A stretch of 64,000 nt of DNA from Pelagimonas varians (GCF_003208435.1 NZ_QKMF01000001.1:62001-126000), one strand, 5' to 3'; counted from the stretch's first letter, positions 1 through 10,380 are shown. Translations and numbers: made by a program. The notes: generated from the sequence alone by a model not told the origin.

Positions 1-1317
1 CTGACCATCGGGATCGCACTTGGATCTTGGTGGGCGTACTATGAGCTTGGCTGGGGTGGTTTTTGGTTCTGGGATCCGGTTGAAAACGCATCCTTTATGC
101 CTTGGCTCTTCGCAGCTGCCTTGCTGCATTCCGCCATTGTCGTTGAAAAACGCGAGTCACTGAAAAGCTGGACCATCTTGTTGGCTATTATGGCATTCAG
201 CTTTTCGCTGATCGGCACATTTATCGTGCGGTCCGGTGTTTTGACCTCTGTCCACGCTTTTGCCACCGATCCCGAACGTGGTGTCTTTATCTTGGGGATC
301 TTAGTGATCTTCACAGGCGGGGCACTGACCTTGTTCGCAGCCCGTGCCAGCACCATGCAAGCCAAGGGTATCTTTGGCATAGTCAGCCGCGAAAGCGCGC
401 TGGTGGCGAATAACATCTTGCTGGCAGTGTCTAGTTTGGTGGTTTTTGTGGGCACTATGTGGCCGTTGGTTGCCGAAATGGCTTTTGATCGCAAATTGTC
501 GGTCGGGGCACCGTTCTTTAACATGGCCTTCACCCCGTTTATGGTCATTCTCGGTTTGATCTTGCCCATCGGTAGTATGCTGTCGTGGAAACGTGGTCGC
601 GCTGAACGGGTCATTAAACAACTTGTGCCCGCCTTTATGCTGGCTGTTGCGCTGGCTGGTCTGGTCTGGGCGATGCAGACGGGAAGATCCATGCTTGGTC
701 CGGTCGGTGTTTTCCTTGGCGCTTGGCTTGTCTCCGGTGCGACGATCGATTTGCTCAACAAAACCGGCAAGAAACGCAACTACGCGCGTCTTTTGCGCCT
801 TCCTCGCGCCGATTGGGGCAAGGCGGTGGCACATGGCGGTCTTGGGATCACCATGCTTGGCATTGCGGGCCTGATGGCATGGGACGAAGAGCGCGTGCTG
901 GTGGCCCAAATTGACGAACCCTTTACGGTTGGCCAATTCGAGTTCATCTTGAAAGGCGTCGAAACCGTGCGCGGACCCAACTATGTGTCCGACATGGCCG
1001 AAGTTGCGGTTCTAAAGAACGGGACGGAGTTTTCCCGCGTCTTCCCGGAAAAGCGTAACTATCCAGTCCAGCAGATGCCAACCACCGAAGCGGCCATCGA
1101 CTATCGCTTTTTGCGCGATATCTATGTGGTCATCGGCGATGCGCAGGCTGACGGTGGCTATGTCATGCGGGTCTACATCAAGCCCTTTGCCAATTGGATT
1201 TGGGCCGGTTGTATCTTGATGTCACTGGGCGGGTTGCTGAGCCTGTCTGACCGGCGGTATCGCGTCGCGGCAGGCGCGCGCAAAGCAGCCCCGATTGCAG
1301 GAGTTCCAGCAGAATGA
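1..1317 (+). CDS. ccmF: Cytochrome c maturation protein CcmF, C-terminal part (5' end outside window)
   Basis: CcmF is the integral-membrane core of the system I haem lyase, which attaches haem to apocytochromes c in the periplasm. The reading frame is open from the first base of the window, so about 438 C-terminal residues are present. The tryptophan-rich WWD haem-handling segment is seen at fragment residues 18-36 (WGGFWFWDPVENA and on), followed by several membrane helices and the periplasmic C-terminal region ending in a last helix. The stop overlaps the ccmH start by four bases (ATGA), so the two are translationally coupled. The missing N-terminus should lie just left of the window, probably after ccmE. 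Confidence 0.96.
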   Translation: MTIGIALGSWWAYYELGWGGFWFWDPVENASFMPWLFAAALLHSAIVVEKRESLKSWTILLAIMAFSFSLIGTFIVRSGVLTSVHAFATDPERGVFILGILVIFTGGALTLFAARASTMQAKGIFGIVSRESALVANNILLAVSSLVVFVGTMWPLVAEMAFDRKLSVGAPFFNMAFTPFMVILGLILPIGSMLSWKRGRAERVIKQLVPAFMLAVALAGLVWAMQTGRSMLGPVGVFLGAWLVSGATIDLLNKTGKKRNYARLLRLPRADWGKAVAHGGLGITMLGIAGLMAWDEERVLVAQIDEPFTVGQFEFILKGVETVRGPNYVSDMAEVAVLKNGTEFSRVFPEKRNYPVQQMPTTEAAIDYRFLRDIYVVIGDAQADGGYVMRVYIKPFANWIWAGCILMSLGGLLSLSDRRYRVAAGARKAAPIAGVPAE

Positions 1318-1781
1318 AACTGCTTCAATCCTTGATCCTAAGTCTGGTTCTGGCGCTGGGGGTTTCCCCGGCGCTGGCCGTCCAACCTGATGAAATGCTG
1401 GCTGATCCAGCGCTCGAACAACGGGCGCGCGACATCTCTGCGGGGCTTCGGTGCCTGGTATGCCAAAACGAAAGCATCGACGAATCCAATGCCTCTTTGG
1501 CGCGGGATTTGCGCCTTTTGGTGCGTGAACGCATCATGGCGGGGGACGACAACGATGAGGTCGTTGAATACGTTGTTGCCCGCTACGGAGAGTTTGTTTT
1601 ATTGCAACCCAGCACAGGCGGCTGGAACTGGCTGCTTTGGGCGACGGGCCCTTTGGGGCTGCTGTTTGCCTTGATCATTGCGGCGCGATACTTGCGCGGC
1701 CGATCAGCTACGCCCGCTAAACCTGATGCGGGCCTGAGCGATGACGAACAGGCGCGTCTGGACGAAATTCTCAAAAGCTAA
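1314..1781 (+). CDS. ccmH: Cytochrome c maturation protein CcmH (CycL)
   Basis: CcmH is the thioredoxin-like thiol reductant that keeps the apocytochrome c CXXCH cysteines reduced for haem ligation. The 155-residue protein has a signal peptide (about 1-22), the family motif LRCLVCQN at residues 45-52 with the CXXC-type pair Cys47/Cys50, a short helical domain, and one C-terminal membrane anchor (about 104-125). This is the short CcmH form without the TPR domain found in enterobacterial CcmH; a separate CcmI would supply that part. It is coupled to ccmF by an ATGA overlap. A weak GC hairpin follows at 1786-1806. Confidence 0.95.
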   Translation: MKLLQSLILSLVLALGVSPALAVQPDEMLADPALEQRARDISAGLRCLVCQNESIDESNASLARDLRLLVRERIMAGDDNDEVVEYVVARYGEFVLLQPSTGGWNWLLWATGPLGLLFALIIAARYLRGRSATPAKPDAGLSDDEQARLDEILKS

Positions 1782-1785
1782 CGTT

Positions 1786-1806
1786 GCGGCCCCTTTGCGG
1801 GGCTGC
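1786..1806 (+). terminator. Possible weak terminator after ccmFH
   Basis: An eight-pair stem (GCGGCCCC / GGGGCTGC with one G-U pair) and a five-base loop lies five bases after the ccmH stop. There is no clear T run behind it, so it may only slow RNA decay or be incidental. Confidence 0.35.
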
Positions 1807-1965
1807 TACATCTGCGGGCAGGGTGACAGGATCCCTAGGCTCCGCCATATGCTAAACCTGTTGTTTTGAACATGTTTCTCCTGTTTTTTCAGGTGATACC
1901 TCTGGACAAGGGCGGACCTCCTTCCCGATATTCGGGATCGGTATTGCCGAAGCGGAGAGCAGCTC

Positions 1966-2478
1966 GTGACCCGAGACACTATTTCAATTGAAATTTCCGA
2001 CCTATCGCAATTTGCCCGCAGCCTGCGGTCGCAGTTGCCAGAATTGAATGACAAACCAAGCCATGTTGAAATGCTCAGCCTAGTGGCGCGCGCCGCCGGT
2101 TATCGCAACTATCAGCATTTGCGCGCCCGAAATACGCCGACCCCCAAGGCAGACGGGCGCCGTGTGACTCGCGCCGCGGCGCATTTCGACGATGCAGGGC
2201 ACCTGCTGCGCTGGCCGGGAAAAACCGCGATCCAAGCCCTGTGCCTTTGGGTGCTTTGGGCCCGATTGCCTGCCCGCCAAACCCTGAGCGAGCGGGAAAT
2301 TAGCCAGTTGATCGATACCCAGACGGTGTTTCGCGATGCGGCCCAAATTCGGCGCGGTATGGTCGAGCATGGCTTGGTGACGCGCAATCTGGATGGCTCT
2401 GCCTATCAGCGTGTCGAACAAGCCCCGCCGCCAGAAGCCCGCGCGCTGATGGTGCAATTTCCCCGGCGCGAAGTCTGA
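1966..2478 (+). CDS. DUF2087-family protein, unknown function
   Basis: This 170-residue protein has an N-terminal helical segment (about 1-45, TISIEISDLSQFARSLRSQL) of the kind seen in proteins annotated as glyoxalase-superfamily-associated. A DUF2087 winged-helix-like domain follows (about 75-160) with the typical run LRWPGKTAIQALCLWVLWARL and a LSEREI-type segment. Family membership is from recollection of the pattern; no catalytic role is known to me. The start is GTG at 1966, with a purine-rich stretch upstream. It stands alone between ccmH and an enoyl-CoA hydratase, 184 bases after ccmH, so it probably has its own promoter. A nucleic-acid-binding role is only an inference from the winged-helix look. 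Confidence 0.7.
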   Translation: MTRDTISIEISDLSQFARSLRSQLPELNDKPSHVEMLSLVARAAGYRNYQHLRARNTPTPKADGRRVTRAAAHFDDAGHLLRWPGKTAIQALCLWVLWARLPARQTLSEREISQLIDTQTVFRDAAQIRRGMVEHGLVTRNLDGSAYQRVEQAPPPEARALMVQFPRREV

Positions 2479-2547
2479 CGTTGCGTTTCGCTTTGCCATT
2501 CGCGGATCTTCGGTATTTGATACGGACAACAAGTTAACGGAGTTCCC

Positions 2548-3324
2548 ATGAAATACGATACGATCACCTATGGGGTCGCGGAGGATGTCGCGACCATCGC
2601 GATCAACCGTCCCGACGTTATGAACGCGCTCAACACCCAGATGCGGGCAGAACTGGCAGACGCCTTTGTTCGCGGCGGCAAAGAGGCGCGTGTGGTGGTG
2701 TTGACGGGGAATGGCAAAGCCTTTTGTTCAGGGCAGGATTTGGGCGACCGCAAAAGCGTTGCCGAACTGGATTTGCAGCGGACCTTGAACGACGAATATG
2801 TGCCGATGTTGCGGGCGATCTATGAATGCCCTGTGCCAACCATCGCCGCCGTCAATGGACCAGCTGCGGGCGCAGGGGCCAATCTGGCGCTGGCTGCCGA
2901 TGTGGTTATCGCTTCGGAAAGCGCCTATTTCCTACAGGCGTTTTCGCGTATTGGCCTGATCCCTGACGCAGGCGGAACATGGTTCCTGCCGCGCCAGATC
3001 GGTCTTGCCAAAGCTATGGGCAAAGCCCTGTTTGCCGAGAAAATCAGTGCCCGTCAGGCGGATGAGTGGGGCATGATCTGGGAAGCCGTTCCAGACGCTG
3101 AATTTGAGATAATCTGGAAGGCCCGCGCCGCCCACTTGGCCAATGGCCCAACCGAAGCCTATGCCCGCATCAAACAGGCCATGCGCGCGTCTTACGACAA
3201 CACGCTAGAGGATCAACTGTCGCTTGAAGCAACCTTGCAAGGCCAGTGCGGAAAGACGCGGGACTTTATGGAAGGTGTCATGGCGTTTTTGGACAAACGT
3301 CCACCGCAATACGAAGGCCGTTAA
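2548..3324 (+). CDS. Enoyl-CoA hydratase/isomerase, PaaG-like
   Basis: This is a 258-residue crotonase-fold protein. Family signatures are the N-terminal INRPDVMNALN strand-turn, the oxyanion-hole segment GNGKAFCSGQDL (about residues 56-67) and the second oxyanion glycine in AAVNGPAAGAGANLALAAD (about 100-118), followed by SRIGLIPDAGGTWFLPR. The overall pattern is closest to PaaG, the 2-(1,2-epoxy-1,2-dihydrophenyl)acetyl-CoA isomerase of phenylacetate degradation. No other paa gene is nearby, so a general acyl-CoA hydratase or isomerase role is equally possible. The ATG at 2548 is preceded by an AACGGAG-type ribosome site. Transcription appears to end at the GC hairpin at 3352-3373. Confidence 0.85.
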   Translation: MKYDTITYGVAEDVATIAINRPDVMNALNTQMRAELADAFVRGGKEARVVVLTGNGKAFCSGQDLGDRKSVAELDLQRTLNDEYVPMLRAIYECPVPTIAAVNGPAAGAGANLALAADVVIASESAYFLQAFSRIGLIPDAGGTWFLPRQIGLAKAMGKALFAEKISARQADEWGMIWEAVPDAEFEIIWKARAAHLANGPTEAYARIKQAMRASYDNTLEDQLSLEATLQGQCGKTRDFMEGVMAFLDKRPPQYEGR

Positions 3325-3351
3325 GCTTTTTTGGCATCTGACAGATTGAAA

Positions 3352-3373
3352 AGGGCGCGGGTGACCGCGCCCT
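3352..3373 (+). terminator. Rho-independent terminator for the enoyl-CoA hydratase gene
   Basis: A perfect nine-pair GC-rich stem (AGGGCGCGG / CCGCGCCCT) with loop GTGA lies 27 bases after the stop codon. It is followed by a short T-rich stretch. It sits between convergent genes. Confidence 0.65.
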
Positions 3374-3414
3374 AATTCGTTTTCCGGCCCCGTCAGGCCC
3401 CGCGGCAAAGGCAC

Positions 3415-3448
3415 AAAAAAATCCGACCCCTTTTCAAGGACCGGATTT
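3415..3448 (-). terminator. Rho-independent terminator for gltA
   Basis: Read on the minus strand, the arms AAATCCGG and TCGGATTT with a partly paired inner stem are followed directly by a run of T. The element lies just after the gltA stop, which is the right place and orientation for a gltA terminator. Confidence 0.75.
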
Positions 3449-3471
3449 GATGAATTCGAAAGGGGCTAGAA

Positions 3472-4767
3472 TTAGCGTGTTTCGATGTCTGTATAGTCGC
3501 GCTCTGTCTCACCGAGATACAACTGGCGAGGACGGCCAATTTTGTGCGCTGGATCGCTAAGCTGTTCTTTCCACTGCGAAATCCAACCAACAGTCCGCGA
3601 CAGCGCAAAGATGGGTGTGAACATCGATGTGGGGAAACCCATGGCTTCCAAGATGATGCCCGAATAGAAATCGACGTTCGGGAACAGCTTTTTGTCAGCA
3701 AAGTATGGGTCAGCCAGTGCGGCCGCTTCCAAAGCTTTTGCAGTCGCGAGGATCGGGTTGTTTTCAACACCCAGCAGGTCCAGAACTTCGTCCGCGGACT
3801 GCTTCATCACAGTGGCGCGTGGGTCGAAGTTTTTATAGACGCGGTGGCCAAAGCCCATAAGGCGGAATGGATCGTCTTTGTCCTTCGCGCGGGCGATATA
3901 CTCCGGAATGTTCTCGGGCGAGCCGATTTCCTTAAGCATTTCAAGACATGCTTGGTTGGCACCGCCATGCGATGGGCCCCAAAGACATGCGATACCAGCC
4001 GCAATACAAGCGAAGGGGTTGGCACCCGAAGACGATGCCAGACGCACAGTCGATGTCGACGCGTTCTGTTCGTGGTCCGCATGCAGGGTAAAGATACGGT
4101 CCATGGCGCGCGCCATGATTGGGTCAACAACATATTCTTCTGCGGGAACAGCAAAACACATGTGGATGAAGTTCGCAGCGTAATCCAGATCATTGCGTGG
4201 GTATACAAATGGCTGACCAACCGAATATTTGTAAGCCATCGCAGCAATCGTAGGCATTTTCGCGATCAAACGGTGTGACGCGATTTCGCGCTGGATCGGA
4301 TCTGCGATATCGGTGCTGTCGTGGTAGAACGCGGACATTGCGCCAACAACACCAACCATTGTCGCCATTGGATGCGCATCGCGGCGGAAACCACGGAAGA
4401 AGTTGTGCATCTGCTCGTGGATCATGGTGTGGTTGGTGATCGTGCTTTCGAACTTTTCCAGCTCTGTTGCTGTTGGCAGTTCGCCGTAAAGCATCAGGTA
4501 GCACACTTCGAGGTAATGCGATTTTTCAGCCAGCTGATCGATCGGATAACCACGGTGCAACAATTCGCCTTTGCCGCCATCGATAAAGGTGATGGTGCTG
4601 TCGCAGCTGGCGGTGGATGTGAAGCCCGGGTCATAGGTGAACACGCCCGCTTGGGCATAAAGCTTGCGGATATCAAGAACATCCGGTCCGGCCGTAGGCG
4701 AGTGGATTGGCAATTCGAAGGATTGCCCATCGATAGTCAGAGTCGCGGTTTTGGTCGTTTCAGCCAT
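3472..4767 (-). CDS. gltA: Citrate synthase (type II)
   Basis: Citrate synthase condenses acetyl-CoA and oxaloacetate to citrate at the entry of the TCA cycle. The 431-residue protein has the family blocks [15 protein letters not shown] near the N-terminus, [15 protein letters not shown] and the active-site block [15 protein letters not shown]. The C-terminal segment ends with a RPRQLYLG run typical of hexameric Gram-negative enzymes. The chosen ATG at 4767 has an AAGGGA ribosome site nine bases upstream; an in-frame start 51 bases further up lacks one. It lies downstream of gltX on the same strand, separated by about 90 bases. Confidence 0.97.
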   Translation of the reverse strand: MAETTKTATLTIDGQSFELPIHSPTAGPDVLDIRKLYAQAGVFTYDPGFTSTASCDSTITFIDGGKGELLHRGYPIDQLAEKSHYLEVCYLMLYGELPTATELEKFESTITNHTMIHEQMHNFFRGFRRDAHPMATMVGVVGAMSAFYHDSTDIADPIQREIASHRLIAKMPTIAAMAYKYSVGQPFVYPRNDLDYAANFIHMCFAVPAEEYVVDPIMARAMDRIFTLHADHEQNASTSTVRLASSSGANPFACIAAGIACLWGPSHGGANQACLEMLKEIGSPENIPEYIARAKDKDDPFRLMGFGHRVYKNFDPRATVMKQSADEVLDLLGVENNPILATAKALEAAALADPYFADKKLFPNVDFYSGIILEAMGFPTSMFTPIFALSRTVGWISQWKEQLSDPAHKIGRPRQLYLGETERDYTDIETR

Positions 4768-4858
4768 GCGTGTTTTTCCCTTATTCTCGAACGTTGGCGG
4801 GCCGCTTTGGCGGCCCACGGTGTTAAATCTTCTATTCGGGAAACCGGCGCGATCTGCG

Positions 4859-6268
4859 TCAGCTGTCCCCCTTTGAAGCGGCCTGATTCAGCCGATCAAG
4901 GCTGACATCCCGTCCAAGCACAAGCATCATATCAAAAACACTTGGCGTAGCGGCCCGACCTGCCAGTGCCGCCCGGAGCGGGCCGGCCAGCTTGCCGAAT
5001 TTCATGCCGTTCTCCTCAGCAAAGCGGTTTAGAACCGCCTCGAGTTCGTCTCGGGTCCAGCTAACATTTTGCAGCTGCGGCGTCAATGTGCGCAGTATAC
5101 CACGGGATACCGTATCGAGGTGTTTTGCTGCTTTGTCCTCAACGTCCACCGGACCTTCAATCAGGGCAAAGTGTGCTTTATCAAGGAGTTCTGGGAAAGT
5201 CTTTGCCCGCTCCTTGAGGCAATATAGCGCGGCTTTCAGACGCTGCGACTGGACGTCGTTCAAAGCAGGAAGACCGGCAGATTGGCGATAAAGCTGTATT
5301 TCATGCAGCAACGCAGCATCATCGGTGACAGCATTGTGCTGGCCGCAGATGTTTTCAAGCTTTTTAAAGTCGAAGCGGGCCGGGGATTTGCCGATACCAT
5401 CGGTCCCGAACCATTCTTTTGCCTGCGCGTCGCTAAAGAATTCATCATCCCCGTGCGACCAGCCAAGGCGGGCAAGGTAGTTGCGCATGCCAGCCGAGCA
5501 ATAGCCCATCGCCTGATATTCTTCTACACCAAGCGCGCCGTGGCGTTTGGACAGCTTTTTGCCATCCGGCCCGTGGATCAACGGGATATGCGCATAAACT
5601 GGCAAGTCCCAGCCCATGGCAGAGTAGATCCCGATCTGGCGCGCAGCATTGTTCAGGTGGTCATCTCCGCGAATAACGTGAGTCACGCCCATGTCATGGT
5701 CATCGACCACAACGGCCAACATATAAACAGGTGTACCGTCGGACCGTAACAAAACCATGTCATCCAGGTTTTCGTTCTTGATACGAACGTCGCCCTGGAC
5801 TTCATCATGAATGACGGTTTCGCCGGTAGTCGCCGATTTCAAGCGAACCACATAAGGTGCGTCAGGGTAGCTGCTGGGATCGGCGCCGCGCCACGGGCTT
5901 TGAAAATGCGTCGAAGTGCCGGCTGCACGGGCGGCCTCGCGAAAGGTTTCGATCTCGTCTTGGGTCGAGAAACACTTGTAGGCCGCGCCTTTGGACAGCA
6001 ATTCATTGGCGACCTCGGCGTGGCGATCCGCACGGTCGAACTGGCTGATGACCTCGCCATCGAAATCCAGCCCCAGCCAATCCATGCCCTTCAAAATGGC
6101 AGCAGAAGCTTCGGGAGTAGAGCGGGCGCGGTCAGTGTCTTCGATCCGCAGCAGGAATTTACCGCCACGGCCACGGGCATACAGCCAGTTGAACAGCGCT
6201 GTGCGCGCGCCGCCGATATGAAGGTAGCCGGTGGGCGAAGGGGCAAAACGGGTTACGACAGCAGTCAT
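4859..6268 (-). CDS. gltX: Glutamate--tRNA ligase
   Basis: The enzyme charges tRNA-Glu with glutamate in the cytoplasm. The 469-residue class I synthetase shows the HIGH-type motif as HIGG (residues 17-20) and the KMSKS-type motif as KLSKR (238-242). The catalytic Rossmann core comes first and the helical anticodon-binding domain follows (about 330-469). Length is normal for the bacterial enzyme. Many alphaproteobacteria carry two GltX paralogues, one of which charges tRNA-Gln for later amidation; the sequence alone does not tell me which this is. The ATG at 6268 is preceded by AAGGTT. It is divergent from comEC. Confidence 0.96.
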   Translation of the reverse strand: MTAVVTRFAPSPTGYLHIGGARTALFNWLYARGRGGKFLLRIEDTDRARSTPEASAAILKGMDWLGLDFDGEVISQFDRADRHAEVANELLSKGAAYKCFSTQDEIETFREAARAAGTSTHFQSPWRGADPSSYPDAPYVVRLKSATTGETVIHDEVQGDVRIKNENLDDMVLLRSDGTPVYMLAVVVDDHDMGVTHVIRGDDHLNNAARQIGIYSAMGWDLPVYAHIPLIHGPDGKKLSKRHGALGVEEYQAMGYCSAGMRNYLARLGWSHGDDEFFSDAQAKEWFGTDGIGKSPARFDFKKLENICGQHNAVTDDAALLHEIQLYRQSAGLPALNDVQSQRLKAALYCLKERAKTFPELLDKAHFALIEGPVDVEDKAAKHLDTVSRGILRTLTPQLQNVSWTRDELEAVLNRFAEENGMKFGKLAGPLRAALAGRAATPSVFDMMLVLGRDVSLDRLNQAASKGDS

Positions 6269-6376
6269 CTTGGTTAACCTTTTGCTAACAGGGATTAGGG
6301 TAGCTTGAGGCGTTCCTTAAACACAGGTCCGGCCCAGAGCAAGCAAAGCGCGTGTTCGGGCCGCTTCAGGGCAAAT

Positions 6377-8449
6377 ATGGCACAAGCCTTTCACATGGTT
6401 GCAGCAGTGATGCTGGGGCAACGCGGGCACTTGTTTCCATGGTCTCCGGTCTTTCTTGCGGCCGGGATTGGCCTGTATTTTTCTTTGCGCGTTGAACCGG
6501 CTCTTTGGATGTTAACGGTGATAGGCCTATGTGGGGGTATCTGTGTTCTTCTTGGGGGGCGGATAGGTCCTGCGTTCGGACCGCTTGTGGCCGCGCTATC
6601 TCTGGCGGCGGTCGGGTTTTCACTTGCAGGGGCACGGGCGCATATGGTGGCGGGGCCGGTTCTGGATTTTCGCTATTATGGGCCGGTTCAGGGCCGCATT
6701 GTTGGCATTGACCGCTCTGCCTCGGACGCGCTGCGTCTAACGCTGGACCAAGTGGTGCTGGAGCGGATGGACCCTGACGATACACCGATACGGGTGCGGG
6801 TTTCTTTGCACGGGACCCAAGGCTACATTGATCCGCAACCGGGCGCTGTTGTGATCCTGACCGGACATCTATCGCCCCCTGGTGGTGCAGTGGAACCGGG
6901 CGGTTTTGATTTCCGCCGCCATGCATGGTTCAAGGAACTTGGGGCTGTTGGCTATACGCGCGCGCCTGTCTTATTGCTTGAATTTCCCGGATCCGGACAG
7001 GTCTTGTTCAAAGCCCGAATGTGGTTGTCGGAGCGTGTTCAATCGCAGTTGGACGGAGAAACCGGAGCCTTTGCCGCTGCCTTGATGACTGGTGACAGGT
7101 CGGGAATGGGCCAAGAAACCCTGCGCACCCTGCGCGCCACAAACCTCGCGCATTTGCTGGCGATTTCGGGGCTGCATATGGGGCTTTTGGCCGGATTTGT
7201 GTTTGCATCGGTGCGGATTGGCCTGTTGTTGATCCCCTATGCGCGTCACAACTGGCCGGTGAAAAAACTGGCAGCGGCGGCGGCGCTTTTGGCGGCCTTG
7301 GGGTATTTATCTTTGTCGGGAGGCAGTGTCGCGACCCAGCGCGCGTTTATTATGGCCGCGACAGCGCTGACGGCGCTGATGCTGAACAGGCGGGCATTGT
7401 CGTTGCGAAGTGTGGCAATGGCGGCCCTCGTTGTCTTGGTCTTTCGGCCGGAGGCTTTGGTCTCGCCGGGGTTTCAGATGTCTTTTGCAGCCACAACCGC
7501 GCTGGTGGCGGTGTTCGAGCAGATCACGATATGGCAACAGGGCCGGCAGATGCCGCGCTGGTTCGCGCCGGTGATGGGGTTGGTGGTGTCATCAGCTGTA
7601 GCGGGCTTTGCCACAGCGCCGGTGGGCATGGCGCATTTCAATATGGTGTCACAATACGGTTTGATCGCCAATTTGGTCTCGGTGCCCGTTATGGGGGCTG
7701 TAGTTGTACCGATGGCGGTCCTTGCGGCGTTGTTAATGCCCTTTGGGCTAGACTGGATTGCGCTGACAATCATGAGCTTTGGGCTGGACTGGATTTTGGG
7801 TGTTGCTGCCTGGATCGCCAGCTGGGACGGGGTGACACGGCCGGTTATAGCACCGGAGTGGCGGGTTCTGCCGCTGATGGCCTTCGGTGGGCTTTTCTTG
7901 TGTCTTTGGCGCGGGCCGGGACGTTCAGCCGGGCTTTTGCCAGTCGGTGCCGCGATCTTCCTTTGGATGGGCACAGAACGTCCGGTGCTTTTGGTGTCTG
8001 ACACGGGCACGTTGGTTGGACTTATGACGGAGGAGGGCCGAGCTTTGTCGCGGCCCAAAGGATCGGGATTTGTTGCAGAAAACTGGCTTGAGAACGACGG
8101 ACAGGGGGGCTCTCAGGAACAAGCGGCAGCCCTTTGGCCCGGTGAAATTGTCGCGCGGGTGGCGCGCGCTGCAATCGGGACGCGCGAAGTGCTGCATTTG
8201 CAGGGGAAACGCGCGGTTGCCAGCGTTGAAAGCTGCGAAGCCGCGCAAATTGTGATCTCAAGCGCAGAGGCCCATCCAACGGGCCCTTGCCAAGTGTTGG
8301 ACCCCACAACCTTACGCTACACGGGCGCTGTCGCCTTTTGGCCAAGCGATACTGGGTTGCTGATGGTCACAGACAGGCAGGTATCGGGGCAGCGGTTGTG
8401 GCACGGACCCGAGTCCGAGCCCATGCAGCTTGCCGCCAAAGGTCAATAA
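6377..8449 (+). CDS. comEC: ComEC/Rec2-type DNA uptake channel
   Basis: ComEC forms the inner-membrane channel that takes single-stranded DNA into the cytoplasm during natural transformation. The roughly 690-residue protein has N-terminal membrane helices, an OB-like periplasmic region (about 85-185), and the Competence domain. That domain begins near [20 protein letters not shown] and contains the signature [15 protein letters not shown], followed by many helices. The C-terminus (about 530-690) holds no convincing metallo-beta-lactamase HXHXDH motif, as in many alphaproteobacterial ComEC proteins. The ATG at 6377 is preferred over an in-frame TTG at 6305 because of the preceding CAGGG. Its stop overlaps the convergent lexA stop region by seven bases. 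Confidence 0.9.
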   Translation: MAQAFHMVAAVMLGQRGHLFPWSPVFLAAGIGLYFSLRVEPALWMLTVIGLCGGICVLLGGRIGPAFGPLVAALSLAAVGFSLAGARAHMVAGPVLDFRYYGPVQGRIVGIDRSASDALRLTLDQVVLERMDPDDTPIRVRVSLHGTQGYIDPQPGAVVILTGHLSPPGGAVEPGGFDFRRHAWFKELGAVGYTRAPVLLLEFPGSGQVLFKARMWLSERVQSQLDGETGAFAAALMTGDRSGMGQETLRTLRATNLAHLLAISGLHMGLLAGFVFASVRIGLLLIPYARHNWPVKKLAAAAALLAALGYLSLSGGSVATQRAFIMAATALTALMLNRRALSLRSVAMAALVVLVFRPEALVSPGFQMSFAATTALVAVFEQITIWQQGRQMPRWFAPVMGLVVSSAVAGFATAPVGMAHFNMVSQYGLIANLVSVPVMGAVVVPMAVLAALLMPFGLDWIALTIMSFGLDWILGVAAWIASWDGVTRPVIAPEWRVLPLMAFGGLFLCLWRGPGRSAGLLPVGAAIFLWMGTERPVLLVSDTGTLVGLMTEEGRALSRPKGSGFVAENWLENDGQGGSQEQAAALWPGEIVARVARAAIGTREVLHLQGKRAVASVESCEAAQIVISSAEAHPTGPCQVLDPTTLRYTGAVAFWPSDTGLLMVTDRQVSGQRLWHGPESEPMQLAAKGQ

Positions 8450-9138
8450 GTCCGGATAAGTCCGACCAAACGGCCCTGCACACTGACCGACCCTTCGGGA
8501 AGGATGCGAGGCTCATAGGCTGGGTTTGCGGCCTCTAGCACAATCATACCACCACGGCGGCGAAAGCGTTTTAGCGTTGCTTCATAGCCTTCGACCTGCG
8601 CGACAACGATATCGCCCTCTTCGGCGTCGCTGCTTTCACGGATCACGACAACATCGCCATCATTGATACCAGCGTCGATCATGGAATCGCCTTTGACTTC
8701 AAGCGCATAGTGTTTTGAACTGCCCTGAACCATCTGGCCGGGAACCATCACACCGGGGGGGGCATCATTGATCGCCTCGATCGGGCGACCGGCCGCGATA
8801 CGGCCCATCAAAGGCAGCTCTGCAATTGCACCGGTCGCAATGGCCAGTGCTGCCGCCGGCACCGCAGCAGGGCGGTCGCCCTCAATCACTTGTGGGCGGA
8901 AACCAGCAGGGGCACCGCCCAGACTTTCGGGGAGTTTCACAATTTCGATGGCGCGTGCGCGATGCGCCAGGCGGCGAATAAATCCGCGCTCTTCCAAAGC
9001 CGTGATCAGCCGGTGAATTCCCGACTTTGACCGCAGATCCAAAGCATCCTTCATCTCATCAAAACTGGGCGGCACGCCATCACGTGTCATGCGCTTGTTG
9101 ATGAAATCCAAAAGATCCAATTGCTTTTTTGTCAGCAT
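8443..9138 (-). CDS. lexA: LexA SOS repressor
   Basis: LexA represses SOS genes and cleaves itself when RecA filaments form. The 231-residue protein has an N-terminal winged helix (about 1-70) starting [13 protein letters not shown]. The autocleavage site is Ala116-Gly117 inside GRIAAG, the catalytic serine is Ser152 (GDSMIDAGI) and the catalytic lysine is Lys190 (YEATLKRF). The length fits alphaproteobacterial LexA, which is longer than the E. coli protein. A consensus SOS box sits about 30 bases upstream of the ATG, so the gene is autoregulated. It is downstream of moeA on the same strand, with about 80 bases between. Confidence 0.97.
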   Translation of the reverse strand: MLTKKQLDLLDFINKRMTRDGVPPSFDEMKDALDLRSKSGIHRLITALEERGFIRRLAHRARAIEIVKLPESLGGAPAGFRPQVIEGDRPAAVPAAALAIATGAIAELPLMGRIAAGRPIEAINDAPPGVMVPGQMVQGSSKHYALEVKGDSMIDAGINDGDVVVIRESSDAEEGDIVVAQVEGYEATLKRFRRRGGMIVLEAANPAYEPRILPEGSVSVQGRLVGLIRTY

Positions 9139-9167
9139 GACCTGCTCCCAACCTTGTGTCAGGTTTT

Positions 9168-9182
9168 GTTCTACCCCTGTTC
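9168..9182 (-). promoter_or_regulatory. SOS box (LexA operator) of lexA
   Basis: The plus strand reads GTTCTACCCCTGTTC, an exact match to GTTC-N7-GTTC, the LexA operator known for alphaproteobacteria. It lies 30-44 bases upstream of the lexA start codon. Confidence 0.88.
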
Positions 9183-9216
9183 CCGTTTTGTGTCAACGGA
9201 CCTGTGGGTAAATCAA

Positions 9217-10380
9217 TCAAAGCGGGATGTAATCAACCAATTCGCCTGTTTTGCGTGCCGGGTCATGCGGGGGCCTGACGAGCAAGGCATTCGAAGCGCC
9301 AAGCACGCTCAGCAGGCTGGAATCTTGCCGCTCGAACGCGGTCAAGCCACCCTGCGTGACTTCGGCACGCATATAGTGTTCGCGTGGACCATTTTCAGCA
9401 ATTGGCGCGGCAAGCGGGCATTGGAGCCGTGCTGCGGGGGCCGTGCCCAAACCCTGCATCGCGCGAATAACAGGGGCGACAAAGATGTGCCCGCAAACCA
9501 TGGCCGAGACTGGATTGCCGGGCAGGCCCATCATCATTGCGTCTGACATGCGACCAGACATCAATGGTTTTCCGGGGCGCATGGCGACTTTGTAAAAGGC
9601 GCGGTCCATCCCCAGATCACCGGCCACTTTGGCGACCAGATCGTGATCCCCGACCGAGGCCCCGCCAATGGTGATCACAAGATGCGCATCATCAATCAGG
9701 TCAAAAACTGCCCGCAGGGAGGCTTCGCTGTCGCGAGCGATGGGCAACAGCCGCGGCAGTGCCCCAAGGTCGCGCAGCATCGCATGCAGGCCAAAGGTGT
9801 TCGACGCGATTATTTGATCTGGTCCCGGATTTTCACCGGGCATCACCAGTTCATCGCCGGTCGAAATCAGGGCAACTTTGGGTTGCCGCGCAACTGTCAC
9901 TGTCGGGATGTTCATTGCCGCCAAAAGCGCGACATCGTTGGGAGTGAGGCGGCGGGGGGCGCTGATGGTTTGACCAATTCCAAAATCACCGGCGGCCGGG
10001 CGGATGTTGTCTCCTGTGCCGATATCATTGATGGTGATCTGATCGCCGACGCGGGTGACGTTTTCTTGAATGGTGACATGGGTGACGCTGGCAGGCACCG
10101 GCGCGCCGGTAAAGATGCGAATGCAGCTGCCTTGGGCGATTTCACCATCAAATCGGTGTCCGGCAGCGGCCTCTCCGATCACCTGCAACTTTTGACCAAC
10201 GTGCGGGTTTTGCGTGCCGTATCCATCCATGGCCGAAGCCGCAAAGGGAGGCTGATCGCGCCGCGCCGTTGCAGGCTGCACCATGACGCGGCCAGCGGCT
10301 TGGATCAAAGGCACCTCTTCGTGGCCCAGCGGATTTGCAAGGGCAAAGAGATGGTCGAGCGCTTCGGTGACAGAGATCAT
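9217..10380 (-). CDS. moeA: Molybdopterin molybdotransferase MoeA
   Basis: MoeA inserts molybdate into adenylylated molybdopterin at the end of molybdenum cofactor synthesis. The 387-residue protein shows the N-terminal segment DQPPFAASAMDGYG (about 41-54), the MoCF-binding block ITIGGASVGDHD in the central domain, and MMGLPGNPVSAMVCGHIFV, typical of MoeA domain III. The C-terminal beta-barrel domain IV is present. The start ATG overlaps the stop of the upstream GIY-YIG gene as ATGA, giving tight coupling. It normally follows moaC in this operon; here a nuclease gene separates them. Confidence 0.94.
   Translation of the reverse strand: MISVTEALDHLFALANPLGHEEVPLIQAAGRVMVQPATARRDQPPFAASAMDGYGTQNPHVGQKLQVIGEAAAGHRFDGEIAQGSCIRIFTGAPVPASVTHVTIQENVTRVGDQITINDIGTGDNIRPAAGDFGIGQTISAPRRLTPNDVALLAAMNIPTVTVARQPKVALISTGDELVMPGENPGPDQIIASNTFGLHAMLRDLGALPRLLPIARDSEASLRAVFDLIDDAHLVITIGGASVGDHDLVAKVAGDLGMDRAFYKVAMRPGKPLMSGRMSDAMMMGLPGNPVSAMVCGHIFVAPVIRAMQGLGTAPAARLQCPLAAPIAENGPREHYMRAEVTQGGLTAFERQDSSLLSVLGASNALLVRPPHDPARKTGELVDYIPL

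Noticed and set aside
3544-4278. Plus-strand open frame opposite gltA
   Set aside because: It is a shadow of a highly conserved citrate synthase; no ribosome site or family resemblance.
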